DNA of 64,000 nucleotides from Acetobacteraceae bacterium (lineage in GTDB: Bacteria; Pseudomonadota; Alphaproteobacteria; Acetobacterales; Acetobacteraceae): the NCBI GenBank assembly GCA_027449745.1, contig DAIDKZ010000251.1, positions 1 to 64,000 of the forward strand, given 5' to 3'. The position numbers and the translations under genes are program-made. Of the stretch, positions 32,501 to 40,700 are shown in pieces. Positions within the stretch are counted from its first letter, which is position 1, and every line of letters starts with the position of its first letter. The notes below the pieces were generated by a model. The model was not told the origin of the DNA and did no database searches. It worked only from the letters and a program-made list of their open reading frames with translations.

Positions 32501-34609
32501 CGGGTCGATCGCCTCGATGCGCCCGGAGATGCCGGCCTGCATGTCCGGGTCGGCGACCAGGATCAGGCTGAAGGGCATGAGCAGCATGCCGAGCCGGTTG
32601 GTGCGGAAGGAAACGATCTCCACTTCCGTAGTCGAGGTGTAGTATTGATAGGCCGCTCGGCGGAGCGCCTCGTGCGGGTCGGTGCATCCGTGCGCGGTAT
32701 AGTCGAGAGACACGCGGCCGAACTTGGTGATCGAGAGCTGATCGCTGAACTCCCGCGTATCCTGCTGGTAGTAGATGTTCGGATTGTGGAAGCTGACCGT
32801 GATCCAGTTGTATCGGCTCGCGTAGTCCGTGTAGGTATACTGGAACGGGCCGTTCGCCCCGGCGACGACGTTCTCGTTGGTGAACAGCATGACCGGATCG
32901 ACCGGCGCGTCCCACACCAGCCGCACGTTGCCGTTGACGTCGTCCACCAGCACGCCGTTGAAGACGCCCGCCATGTAGGCGAGCTGTTCCTTGATCGGCC
33001 GCTGGTTGGTGAGCAGGCCGTTGAAGGTGAACCGGGGTTGCGAGCCACCGGCGCCGTCCGGCACCAGCTCGTCGCACCACTGGCCGGCGGCGTAGACGTC
33101 GTAGGGGTCGAGCGAGAAGAACGGCCAGTAGGCGCCGGCGCCGGAGACCTGATTGGTCGCCAGATCGTAGAGCACCCACGCCGGGTTGTTGGTCCAGGCA
33201 GCGGTGGTCTGAAAGGTGCCGTCCCATGTCCCGGTATAGGTGCGCGTCACCGGGTTGTAGTTGGAGGGAACCTTGCACTGCTTGAGGTTGTAGATGCCCC
33301 ACATCTGCGGCATCGCGGCCGTCTGGGTGCTGGCCTGTCCCCAGATGTGCGTGGTGGCGACGCCGTTATACTGGACCGGGCCGCCGATGATCTCCTCCAT
33401 CGACTCCCAGGTGATGGTCATGAAGACCGCCGCGTTGTCCGGGGCGATCTGCTGCACGGTCACATCGAATGTGTCAGGGATGTTGTTGCCGTTGGCGTCC
33501 TTCTCATAGAAGACCGGGAAGGTGATCTCCTGGATGTAGCCGCCCGCCGTGGTCAGGCCGCCGAGGGCGATCCCGCCCGGCCCCTGCGGATAGATGATCT
33601 GCCCCGTCGTCCCATTGGTGGGCTTGTAGTAGACCAGGATTTGGGAGGTCGCCGAGGCCACCCCGCCCTGGTGGGTCTGGGTGTAGAGCAGCCCGTAATC
33701 GAGCCGGATCGAGAGGTAGTCGATGCCATAGAGGTTGTTGCCGTTGGCGTCCTGGCCGCGGTAGGGCGCCTGCTGGGTGGTGCGCGTGACCGCCGGCTGG
33801 GTCGTGCCCATGATGGCGAGCGGCATCCCGACCGCGTCGGCGCGGTAGGTGCCGAACATGCCACCCGTCACCTCATAGAGCCCTTCGAGGACGATCTTGC
33901 ACGGTGAGGCATCCGTGTCGGGCGTCAGATTGTTGACGGTCAGCGTCACCGGGCCGACCAGGGGGTTGTTCGAGCTGTCCAGGAGGGGGATGCGAATCTC
34001 GTGGTATTCCAGCGTGCTGGTGCGGCCAATCACGCCGTAAGGCCCGGGGTTGAAGGGGTTGATCACCGGGCCGCCCGGCTGCTGGTAGGTGATCTGGAGC
34101 TGCGCCGTGTTGGGGATGAAGTCGCTTTGCGTGCCCGCCGTGGCCGGCAGTGTGGCCAGCGTGGCGTCCGTTCCGGCGGTGAACAGCTTGAGCACCTGCA
34201 GCCGCAGGATCATCTCCGGCAGATGCGGCGAGACCGTTACCGAGACCGGGTTGTTCTGGAACAGCGGCTGATCGACGTAGCGGAAGTTCTCCTTGCCGCC
34301 GAGGATCGGGTAGATCGTCCCGGCCGGGTAGCCGCCGGGGTCCACGTTCAGCGTGAACAGCGTGAAGTTGTAGCTCCCGTCTGCGTTCTGGAACGGAGTG
34401 GTGTCGAAGAAGAAGCTCTTGTCGCCGTTCTGCAGCCCCTCGATCGGCCCCTGGCAGAGCCCGAGGATCGCCTCCATCGAGTCGGTCGAGCGCAGATTGT
34501 CGGGGTTGTTCTGCAGGTTGCCCTGCGCGCCCCCGCCACTGCCACTGCCACCCTTGCCGCCGCCGCCCGCGCCGGTGAAGGGGAGGCGGACCAACTCGCC
34601 ACCGCTCAC
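29585..34609 (-). CDS. Tail tip / host specificity protein (lambda J-like)
   Basis: 1674 residues, the largest gene of the window. The opening GGGGKGGSGSGGGAQ with PDNLRSTDSMEAILGLCQGP is the standard start of J-type central tip proteins. Central parts contain fibronectin type III-like strands (SWNASPDFRVKNYEVSYRR; LSWAPIPSSQLAYYWVRF) and the C-terminal half includes beta-rich carbohydrate-binding-like domains (~900-1400). It forms the tip that contacts the receptor. It overlaps the I-like gene by four bases. The C-terminal domains are the most probable host-range determinant. Confidence 0.9.
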   Translation of the reverse strand: MSGGELVRLPFTGAGGGGKGGSGSGGGAQGNLQNNPDNLRSTDSMEAILGLCQGPIEGLQNGDKSFFFDTTPFQNADGSYNFTLFTLNVDPGGYPAGTIYPILGGKENFRYVDQPLFQNNPVSVTVSPHLPEMILRLQVLKLFTAGTDATLATLPATAGTQSDFIPNTAQLQITYQQPGGPVINPFNPGPYGVIGRTSTLEYHEIRIPLLDSSNNPLVGPVTLTVNNLTPDTDASPCKIVLEGLYEVTGGMFGTYRADAVGMPLAIMGTTQPAVTRTTQQAPYRGQDANGNNLYGIDYLSIRLDYGLLYTQTHQGGVASATSQILVYYKPTNGTTGQIIYPQGPGGIALGGLTTAGGYIQEITFPVFYEKDANGNNIPDTFDVTVQQIAPDNAAVFMTITWESMEEIIGGPVQYNGVATTHIWGQASTQTAAMPQMWGIYNLKQCKVPSNYNPVTRTYTGTWDGTFQTTAAWTNNPAWVLYDLATNQVSGAGAYWPFFSLDPYDVYAAGQWCDELVPDGAGGSQPRFTFNGLLTNQRPIKEQLAYMAGVFNGVLVDDVNGNVRLVWDAPVDPVMLFTNENVVAGANGPFQYTYTDYASRYNWITVSFHNPNIYYQQDTREFSDQLSITKFGRVSLDYTAHGCTDPHEALRRAAYQYYTSTTEVEIVSFRTNRLGMLLMPFSLILVADPDMQAGISGRIEAIDPTFTIITLRDAVYLEPGANYELQVTVPNPAYTQTGGSTPPTTNPNPTEIVSASFGVATNGATTQIILDSPLPTSTDPRAAFLITAVDSTGAAIGMPQVYRVTRIDEVDGHPDMIDIQAIEVNRAKWTLIDNISDSAVLDYTYLGSSFSPPSAVVLNTNLVSLNGGNIIETTLSWNASPDFRVKNYEVSYRRSGDPAWASAGQTNKLSISIFNIPAATYDFRVRGLAYGTGQTAWVTLLAQGVGLSLAPVDVTGMSALVVGDHVNLSWAPIPSSQLAYYWVRFTPATTGATWETSLDVALKVYTTSIQLGAASGTYYVKAVSPTGTSSVNAAFAVVALNSSMLQVDGVAQAPAWTAGTATDMMVDAALNNALVVSMTTASLHTTSPADTLGGYGWNVPPLNGTTNYASMFSSPWPDRLWPAQPFFTAGFNINPGAFSLNNLSGGGAGNSVVINGSGAPAPNRLGVWVATHTYAPTSGDTNIGTTYFQATGGVWYQGAIQVYIPSTLTLSMLVADGEVDYFGTPWRVVADLTVRDQWQTIQFIGMATASGTVGMVLRLVGAASGAVLYSCDWEIVPLNMPLGPDSNSVVSPTATLSPFSGFAASYPSPTSSTTNTLAVSPTGAPAPPVTTPYMTVAGHTRNETNNANFTVAEITITDLIPGQTYELSAQIYLPVGSPATYIVLTPSEVTAPPPGTAPFSVISESQINPAVFGSWQTASYSFVANVPSLALMLRVDDGSDGTSTASFTIYSCNWTLGPWEEINLGTVTGTVPSELQSLLPLDYGSGSYTWLSANLGSVFKCRLVPNIIFSANNIGNEMVSWITLSAVSALNAFKAADMAYTLTVEAYDGTSWGAPTPLSLGDFYGQQFRYTATLQSNNPVVMPTILTAEVDIYLPARTAYGSNAQSLTTGPLALTFTPPFSGVPTLTVTPKNSATGDYYNITAETVSGFSIEFFNSAGTAVARTFDWHAYGFGGN

Positions 34610-35298
34610 TGCACGCTGCCCCCGAAGTTGACGGCCGCGTAGGTGAAGTTGTGCTGCGGGCTGTGCAGCAGCCGGCGGTCGTTCGAGCTGGGCGGGTTGT
34701 TGTCCGGCGCGGACGGATCGGCTTCGAGCCCGAGGCTGATGATCTGGCCGGCCAGCGCGAACGTCCCATAGCCGATCGGGATCGGCGTGCCGGTCAGGGT
34801 CGTGTTCGCCGGCGTGCCGAAGCTCGCGCCGGGGGGCGTGTGGTATTTATACTTATTCACCGGAGAGGGGCTGATCAGCGACGTGATGCCGCCGAGCACG
34901 AGGGAGAGGCCCATGCCGAACAGCGCGCCCGAGATCATCGGCCCCATGGTGGCGCCGAAGGTGGCGACCATCAGGCCGCCGGCGCCGGCGGTGATGACGG
35001 TGAAGGCGATCAGCGCGGCGCCGATCAGGATTTGCAGGAAGCCCATGCCGCCGCCGCCGCCGCCGCCGACGAAGGCCGGGACGATGTGCAGCTCGGTCAC
35101 GCGCAAGGGTGAATAGAGGTGGGCCACGGTGGGGTGGTCCACCACCTGCATCTTCAGCCGCCCGATGCCGCGGAGCTGCTTGAGACCGTGGACGCGGTCG
35201 AGCGCGTTCAGCGCCTGATAGGGCGTCGTCGCCTCGCACTCGAAGTCAAGCGGGAGGAAATCCTTCAAGAGCCCATGCGGGATGATCTTGACTCGCAT
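34606..35298 (-). CDS. Tail assembly protein (lambda I-like)
   Basis: 230 residues. The N-terminal ~85 residues (GLLKDFLPLDFECEATTPYQ, ALNALDRVHG) form the ubiquitin-like region of lambda I-type proteins; then come a poly-Gly hinge (~75-85), two hydrophobic helices (FLQILIGAALIAFTVITAGA; ISGALFGMGLSLVLGGI) and the conserved end (TPIPIGYGTFALAGQIISLG). It is needed for tip assembly and perhaps enters the membrane during DNA injection. Position between K-like and J-like genes fits. Confidence 0.85.
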   Translation of the reverse strand: MRVKIIPHGLLKDFLPLDFECEATTPYQALNALDRVHGLKQLRGIGRLKMQVVDHPTVAHLYSPLRVTELHIVPAFVGGGGGGGMGFLQILIGAALIAFTVITAGAGGLMVATFGATMGPMISGALFGMGLSLVLGGITSLISPSPVNKYKYHTPPGASFGTPANTTLTGTPIPIGYGTFALAGQIISLGLEADPSAPDNNPPSSNDRRLLHSPQHNFTYAAVNFGGSVQ

Positions 35299-35614
35299 CC
35301 TGAATCACCGCGTTCCGTTTCACCGTGTAGCCACGCACGCCGTCCGTCCCCACGATCAGGTGCAGGAGATCGGGCCACATGCGGAAGCCGAGATAGTCCT
35401 CCGTGGAAATGGCCGCAGTCCCAGAAGGATGCGTGTGCCAAGTGGCGAGCGCCTCTCCCTCATACCGGATCATCTCCTCAGGAGCTACACCGAAGGAGTT
35501 ATCGGGGGCGCCGCTGATATTGTTCAGTTCAACTATCTCACCGCTGCGCAGGATCAGGCCGACGCGCTCCGGGCCGGGTGTGTGGAAGCGTGAGAGGGTC
35601 GCGGCGAGGGGCAT
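35246..35614 (-). CDS. JAMM/MPN metallopeptidase (tail tip, K N-terminal half)
   Basis: 122 residues from ATG 35614. The JAMM zinc motif is complete: Glu26 (RSGEIVEL), HTHPSG with His60 and His62, then Ser70 and Asp73. In lambda, this domain is fused with an NlpC/P60 domain in protein K; here they are separate genes that overlap by 77 bases. It probably acts during tip assembly or cell-wall penetration. It also overlaps the I-like gene by 53 bases. Confidence 0.85.
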   Translation of the reverse strand: MPLAATLSRFHTPGPERVGLILRSGEIVELNNISGAPDNSFGVAPEEMIRYEGEALATWHTHPSGTAAISTEDYLGFRMWPDLLHLIVGTDGVRGYTVKRNAVIQDASQDHPAWALEGFPPA

Positions 35615-36059
35615 GGCGGTCCTTGATGGCGAGGAGGTCGAGGGTGCGTTCGATGAACGGCGGCTTGACCTTCGGATGGCGCACGATCGCCATCGTGCGG
35701 TCGGCCCAGTAGCCGGCGAAGATGTCCTTGCGGCTGCGTTCCTTGAACGGCTTGTGCAGGAAATAGTTGTTGCCAACCATCACCGCGCAGTGGTTGGTGA
35801 CGCGGTTGCCGACCGACATCAGCAGCACGTCGCCGAAGCAGAGGGTGAGCCTCGTGGCGTGCGTCGGCAGGAAGCCGGCGTCGCGGAAGTTGACCTGGAA
35901 CAGATCGAGCTGCGGCGAATGCTCCCACCAGAGCGGGGGCCGGGCGTAGTCGGGCAGCGTGATGTCGAACACCCCGAGATAGAACTCGCGCAGCAGGGAA
36001 TAGCAATCCTCCTGCTCCGTCCACAGCTTTCCGAGATAGGGTTCGATCTCGAACTTCAT
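35538..36059 (-). CDS. NlpC/P60-like cell-wall peptidase (tail tip, K C-terminal half)
   Basis: 173 residues from ATG 36059. The catalytic Cys is in EQEDCYSLLREFY (~20) and the His in NHCAVMVGNNYFLHKP (~90), as in phage NlpC/P60 proteins. It would cut peptide cross-links in peptidoglycan to let the tail reach the membrane. It overlaps the L-like gene upstream by four bases and the JAMM gene downstream. Confidence 0.85.
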   Translation of the reverse strand: MKFEIEPYLGKLWTEQEDCYSLLREFYLGVFDITLPDYARPPLWWEHSPQLDLFQVNFRDAGFLPTHATRLTLCFGDVLLMSVGNRVTNHCAVMVGNNYFLHKPFKERSRKDIFAGYWADRTMAIVRHPKVKPPFIERTLDLLAIKDRHAPRRDPLTLPHTRPGARRPDPAQR

Positions 36060-36568
36060 GGCGTCGTCACCGAGGGGAACAGCGGCGGCGAGAAGGTGTT
36101 GGCCGGAATCTGGAAGTTCGGCACGTCGATCAGGGTGCGCAGTTCGAGCTGCAGACGGGTGCGGGTGCAGAGCGCGATGCGGCCGACCAGCCATTGCTGC
36201 GAGATGAAGACCGGGTTGTTGTTGATCGCGTCGGCGAGGAGCACGCGGAAGCGTGTGACCTGCGCGTAGTCGAGCAGACCCTCCGAGACGTAGGGCGAGA
36301 ACAGGCCGCCAGGGTTGAGGGTCTCCAGCTTCGGCCGCGAGTTCTGCCCGTCCGAGGAGACGCCGAAGCCGCTCAGCCTGATCGCGGTGCCGTTCCAGAC
36401 GATGCCGTTCCAGGTGCGATCGACGTCCGCGGTGAGCGCGATCAGCGTGGTCGAGGGCGGCTGCAGCACGATCTGGAAGAAGTCCACGTAGCCATCGGCC
36501 GTGAGCGAGAGCGACGGCGCGACGTGCGAGGGGGGCACATCGGCGAAGGGATGGAGGGCGTCGCTCAT
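36056..36568 (-). CDS. Minor tail protein (lambda L-like)
   Basis: 170 residues. The pattern of strands (VDFFQIVLQPPSTTLIALTA, VDRTWNGIVWNGTAIRLSGF) and the order between M-like and K-like genes match lambda protein L, a tip component. L proteins usually have a C-terminal iron-sulfur cysteine cluster; only one Cys is visible here (ALCTRTR), so that part is absent or reduced. Confidence 0.8.
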   Translation of the reverse strand: MSDALHPFADVPPSHVAPSLSLTADGYVDFFQIVLQPPSTTLIALTADVDRTWNGIVWNGTAIRLSGFGVSSDGQNSRPKLETLNPGGLFSPYVSEGLLDYAQVTRFRVLLADAINNNPVFISQQWLVGRIALCTRTRLQLELRTLIDVPNFQIPANTFSPPLFPSVTTP

Positions 36569-36569
36569 G

Positions 36570-37712
36570 CTACAGGACTTCGATCAGGTGGACGGTGAAC
36601 GGCCCGACCGTGGCCGGTGAGTTCTTGTAGACCGGCGGGATCGTGAGTGGCTTCTGGAAGCGGGCCTTGATGAAGCCGTCGAGCGGGTGCTGATAGAGGA
36701 ACTGCTGGTAGAGCTGCATGTCCTGATAGAAGGCGCGGAGCGCACCCATGTTGATCGACGGCCCGAGGGTCGAGGAGCCGGGGATGTCGGCCGGCATGCC
36801 GGTGCTGAACAGATCGAGGGAGCCATCCGAATTGAACAGCCAGCGCATGCCCTCAAACTTCAGGTCGAAGATGCGCTGGTAGGGCGCGAGCGGGGGCGTG
36901 GCGAACTGATAGCCGCCGCCGAACTGCACGATCAGGTTGTTCGGAGGGTATTGCTCGGAGAAATCGTGGAACAGGAACGGGAAGACCTGCAGCGCCACGC
37001 CCGAGGTGGGGGCGCCATAGGTGTTCTGGAACGTGCCGGTGACGGGCGCGGTCGCGCTCAGATAGGGGTTGATGCCGACCGTGAGGTTGGCGCCCCCGAA
37101 GATGAAGCCCTGCCCCGGGCTGGCGATGGCATCGGCCTGCAGCGTCGTCAGCGGCCCGGTCGCGATCGTCGTCAGGCCGATGCTCATCATCAGGCCGGCG
37201 GTGTTGCCCGTCGTGCCGCTGATCCACAGCAGCATCCAGTTGCCGGAGAAGTAGACCCCGGCTTGGTTGTTGGTCCAGGCGCCGGAGGTGCTGTCGAAGT
37301 TGTAGGGCAGGCTGGCGAAGTAGGGGCCGGGTGCGGACTGGTTGGCGGCGAGGCCGGCGAGGTTGAACTGCGCCGCGACGCCGTTGACGAGGCCGCCCGA
37401 ATTGTTGTTCGTGCTCTGCAGGGTGAGCAGCAGGTTGTCGGTCAGCGTGGTGGCGCCGGGGCCGATGTAGAACCAGACCCCGAGGCAGTAGGTCGTGTTC
37501 GGCACGTATTCCGGATACTGCCCCTGCGCGAGATACTGCGCGGTCGGGGACTGGGTCGCGCCGAAGGAGACGAAGTTCCAGGCCGCGCCGGTGGGGCTGC
37601 CGGTGCCGATGGACGAGGCGTTCGGCACCGCGCCCCAGTTCATCATCGCCCAGGGCGGCGTGATCGGGGAGTTCGAGAAGCGCGTGATGATCGAGCCGGT
37701 CGAGATCGTCAT
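36570..37712 (-). CDS. Minor tail protein (M-like) with N-terminal lectin-like domain
   Basis: 380 residues, far longer than lambda M (~110). Residues ~280-380 (RIFDLKFEGMRWLFNSDGSL, FLYQHPLDGFIKARFQKPL) are M-like. Residues 1-250 form a beta-rich, Gly/Asn/Thr-rich domain resembling concanavalin-type carbohydrate-binding modules (FVSFGATQSPTAQYLAQGQY, GVWFYIGPGATTL). This looks like a fusion of an adhesive module onto the tip subunit. Confidence 0.7.
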   Translation of the reverse strand: MTISTGSIITRFSNSPITPPWAMMNWGAVPNASSIGTGSPTGAAWNFVSFGATQSPTAQYLAQGQYPEYVPNTTYCLGVWFYIGPGATTLTDNLLLTLQSTNNNSGGLVNGVAAQFNLAGLAANQSAPGPYFASLPYNFDSTSGAWTNNQAGVYFSGNWMLLWISGTTGNTAGLMMSIGLTTIATGPLTTLQADAIASPGQGFIFGGANLTVGINPYLSATAPVTGTFQNTYGAPTSGVALQVFPFLFHDFSEQYPPNNLIVQFGGGYQFATPPLAPYQRIFDLKFEGMRWLFNSDGSLDLFSTGMPADIPGSSTLGPSINMGALRAFYQDMQLYQQFLYQHPLDGFIKARFQKPLTIPPVYKNSPATVGPFTVHLIEVL

Positions 37713-37716
37713 CGCC

Positions 37717-40700
37717 TCAGCCCCCCATCGCGACGGTCTGGATCAGCTTCTTGGTCGCCCCCCCGGTGAGGATGTCCTGACCAACCACGGCGAGCACGTC
37801 CTTCGGGCCGAGCGTCGGCTGCGTGCTCTTGTCCACGACATAGACGTTGACCATGCCGCCCGGTGGGGGTTTGCCGCCACCGGAGGGGATGGAGTTGGCG
37901 TGGTGGATGGCCCCCGCGTTCATGGCGTGGACGTTGTTCTCGCCCAGCAACGACACCGCGCGGCGGTTGAGCACGGCCTCGCCACCGGCCAGCATCGCCG
38001 GCACCGCGTCCCGCCCCGGGTTGGCGCCGACCACCATGCCGCCGGCGGCGAAGTGGGCGATGCGGTGGTGGTGCTGGTGGGCGTGCTTGTGCCCGCGCAT
38101 GAAGGTGGGCGTGCGGTGGAACATGTGCGGCACCTTGACGTGGCCGCCCTTATAGAAATGCTGCGGGACGATGCCACCATTGTAGTATCCCGGGAAGGGC
38201 GCTGCGCCACCCCCCATTCCAAAGGCGCTCGTCAGCCAGTTCTGGGCGCCCGACAGCCAGCTCCCCGAACCGCTCATGCCGAGCGCGTTGCCCAGCATGT
38301 TCGAGCCCGAGCCAACGCCCTGGCCGATCAGACCCATGAGCTGGTCGGAGGCGAACTGCGAGGTGCTCTGGAGCATGGTCATCGCCAGGGCGCGACCGAA
38401 CTGCTGCAGCACGTTCATCCCGCGCATGCTGCCGGTCGTCAGGCGGGTGATGAAGTCGGAGAAGGACTGCGACGCCTGATCCATCGCGGTCGAGACCGCC
38501 GAGGCGAAGTTCTGGTAGGACGACGCATCGAGCCCGTGCTGCTGGTAGAAGTTCTGGTAGCCGGCCGACATCGCGCTGCCGATCGAGTTCGGCGTCTGCG
38601 CGCCGGAGTTGCGGGCGTCGATCTTCGCGCCGAGCACGCCGATGGACTCCTGCACCTGCGCGACGTGATCGCTGATCGACGTGCTCTCGGTGTCGAGGGA
38701 CTTCATCTGCCGCATCAAATCCTTATACAAACTAAGGACATGACTCTGCTGGGCGGCGTTGGAGAAGTTGCCGACGAGGGAATTGTCCGGCCCGGAATGG
38801 ATGCCGAACTGCGCGCGCAGCGCCGCGATGCGGTCGGAGGTGCGCTTCAGCGCCGTCTTCGCATCGGTCCAGATGCGCGTCAACTCCTTGATTTGATTCA
38901 TCCGCGCCTTGAGTTCGGCGTCCTCCTGCGCCACGCGCAGGGCGTTCAGCTTGTCCTCCTCGCTCTTGAGCCGGGCGCGGTTGAACGTGCCGTTGCTGCG
39001 CGCGGCGTTGACGTAGCTCTCCTGCGTGGCGAGCGCGATCCCGCCGGTGCGCGTGCTGGTCATCGCCGTCCGGTCGGCGTGCGCGACCTGCGCCCTCAGC
39101 GCCGCGGTCGGGTCGAGGTTGAGGTCGGCCGGCGGCGTCATCGGCCGCGTGTGCTTGGTGCGGTCGAGGATGGCCTGTCCGCGCTCCAGGGTCTGGGCCA
39201 GCTCGGCGTCGGCCTTCTGCGTCCGCAGAGCGAGTTCCAGCGCGCTCGTCTTCGGATCGTGGCCGGCGGCGTTCTGCTTCTGGATGTCGGCCTCGTTGAG
39301 CGTCTGCTGAAGGCTGCGCCGGTGGTGGGCGGCGGCCGAGTATTGATTGAAGATGTCCTGCCGCGCCGCGGGGGTCTTGGCGTGTTCGAGCTGCGTCATT
39401 AGCTCCGAGATCGTCTGCGTCGCGGTCTGCTCACCGATCTTCGAGACCTCGATGGCGTTCGCAGCCGCCGCAGCCTGCGTGTCGTGGACGCCGCGGGTGA
39501 TCTGGCCCTTCAGTTCGTCGAGCTTCATCTGCAGCGGCGTGCTTTTGAACGCCTGCTGGTCGGCCGGCGCGAGGCTCTGTCGCATCTGCTCGATGTCGGC
39601 CAGGGTCTTGTTCATCGTGTCGGCGATCTTCTGGAACACCTGCTCGCGCTGCTGGGTGCTGTTGATGTCCCCGACATGGCCGAGCTGCGCCCGCCGCGGC
39701 CCGAGCGCGTCGAAGGCCGCCTGCATCTGCTGGTAGCGCGGGTCCATCTGGAGCTGGGTGACACCCGCCTGCCGCTTGTTCTGGTCCAGCGTGTCGGCAG
39801 CCTGCCGCAGCTCGGACGTGCTCTGCAGGATCGCCTGCAGAGCATCGCGCAGGGTCTGCACCGTCTGTGGGTCCAGACCGCTCTTGTTGCCGACCAGCCC
39901 GAGGAGCGCCTGCGACGCCTGCCGGCTGTCGCCGCTGGCGATGGCGTCCAGCGCGTTGCGCGCGCCGGGGTTGGTGGCGAGCGAGTCCGGGAGCTGGGCC
40001 AGCATCTCGTTCGGCGTGAGCCCCATCTGCTGGCGGGTCATCTGCTGACCCATGGAATCCACGCCGGGGTTGATCTTCTCCAGGACGTTACTCAGGCCGG
40101 TCGCGCCGGTGCTGCCCGACAGCCTCGCCTTGGCACCGGCGACCTTGTCCACGACGGCCGTCTGTTCCTTGGCGATGTCCCCCAGCTTCAGGTCGAGCAG
40201 TCCCTGGCGAACCTCCTTCAGTTTGCTGATCAGCGAGTCATAGGTGTTGATGTTCTCGAAGACGGCATCGGACAGATCGCCGAACTTGTTGCGCGCCTCG
40301 GCGATGGTGTTGTTCAGGACGGCCTGATCGGTGTTGAGCAGTTCGCTCTTGGCGTGGGCCTGCTCCAGAAACTGGTCCACGCTTTCGAGGGCGCGGGAAT
40401 GGTCCTCCATCGCGTGCTTGGCTTCGGTCATGCGGTTGTCGAGGTCTTCCTGCGATCGCGCGGCCTGCTCGGATTGATGGGTGAAGTGGCTCATCAGCTC
40501 GATCAGGACCGGGAGCGCCACGGAGAGCGCGATGCCCCATGGCGTCGCGCGGGCCAGCATGCCGGCCCCGCTGAGGAACGACGACGCCTGACTGGCCTCC
40601 GTCGCTGCTGTGCGAAAGGCGCGCAGCGAGCCGACCGCGCTGGCCGTGACACCCGAGAGGTTGATCATGCCGCCAGCGAGACCGCCGAGCCAGCGCAGCA

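Noticed and set aside
29462-33907. A very long open frame on the plus strand (about 1480 codons) opposite the J-like gene
   Set aside because: It is Arg/Gly/Asp/His/Val-rich, as produced by the complement of high-GC coding DNA, lacks any domain, and the minus strand has clear tail-tip motifs.
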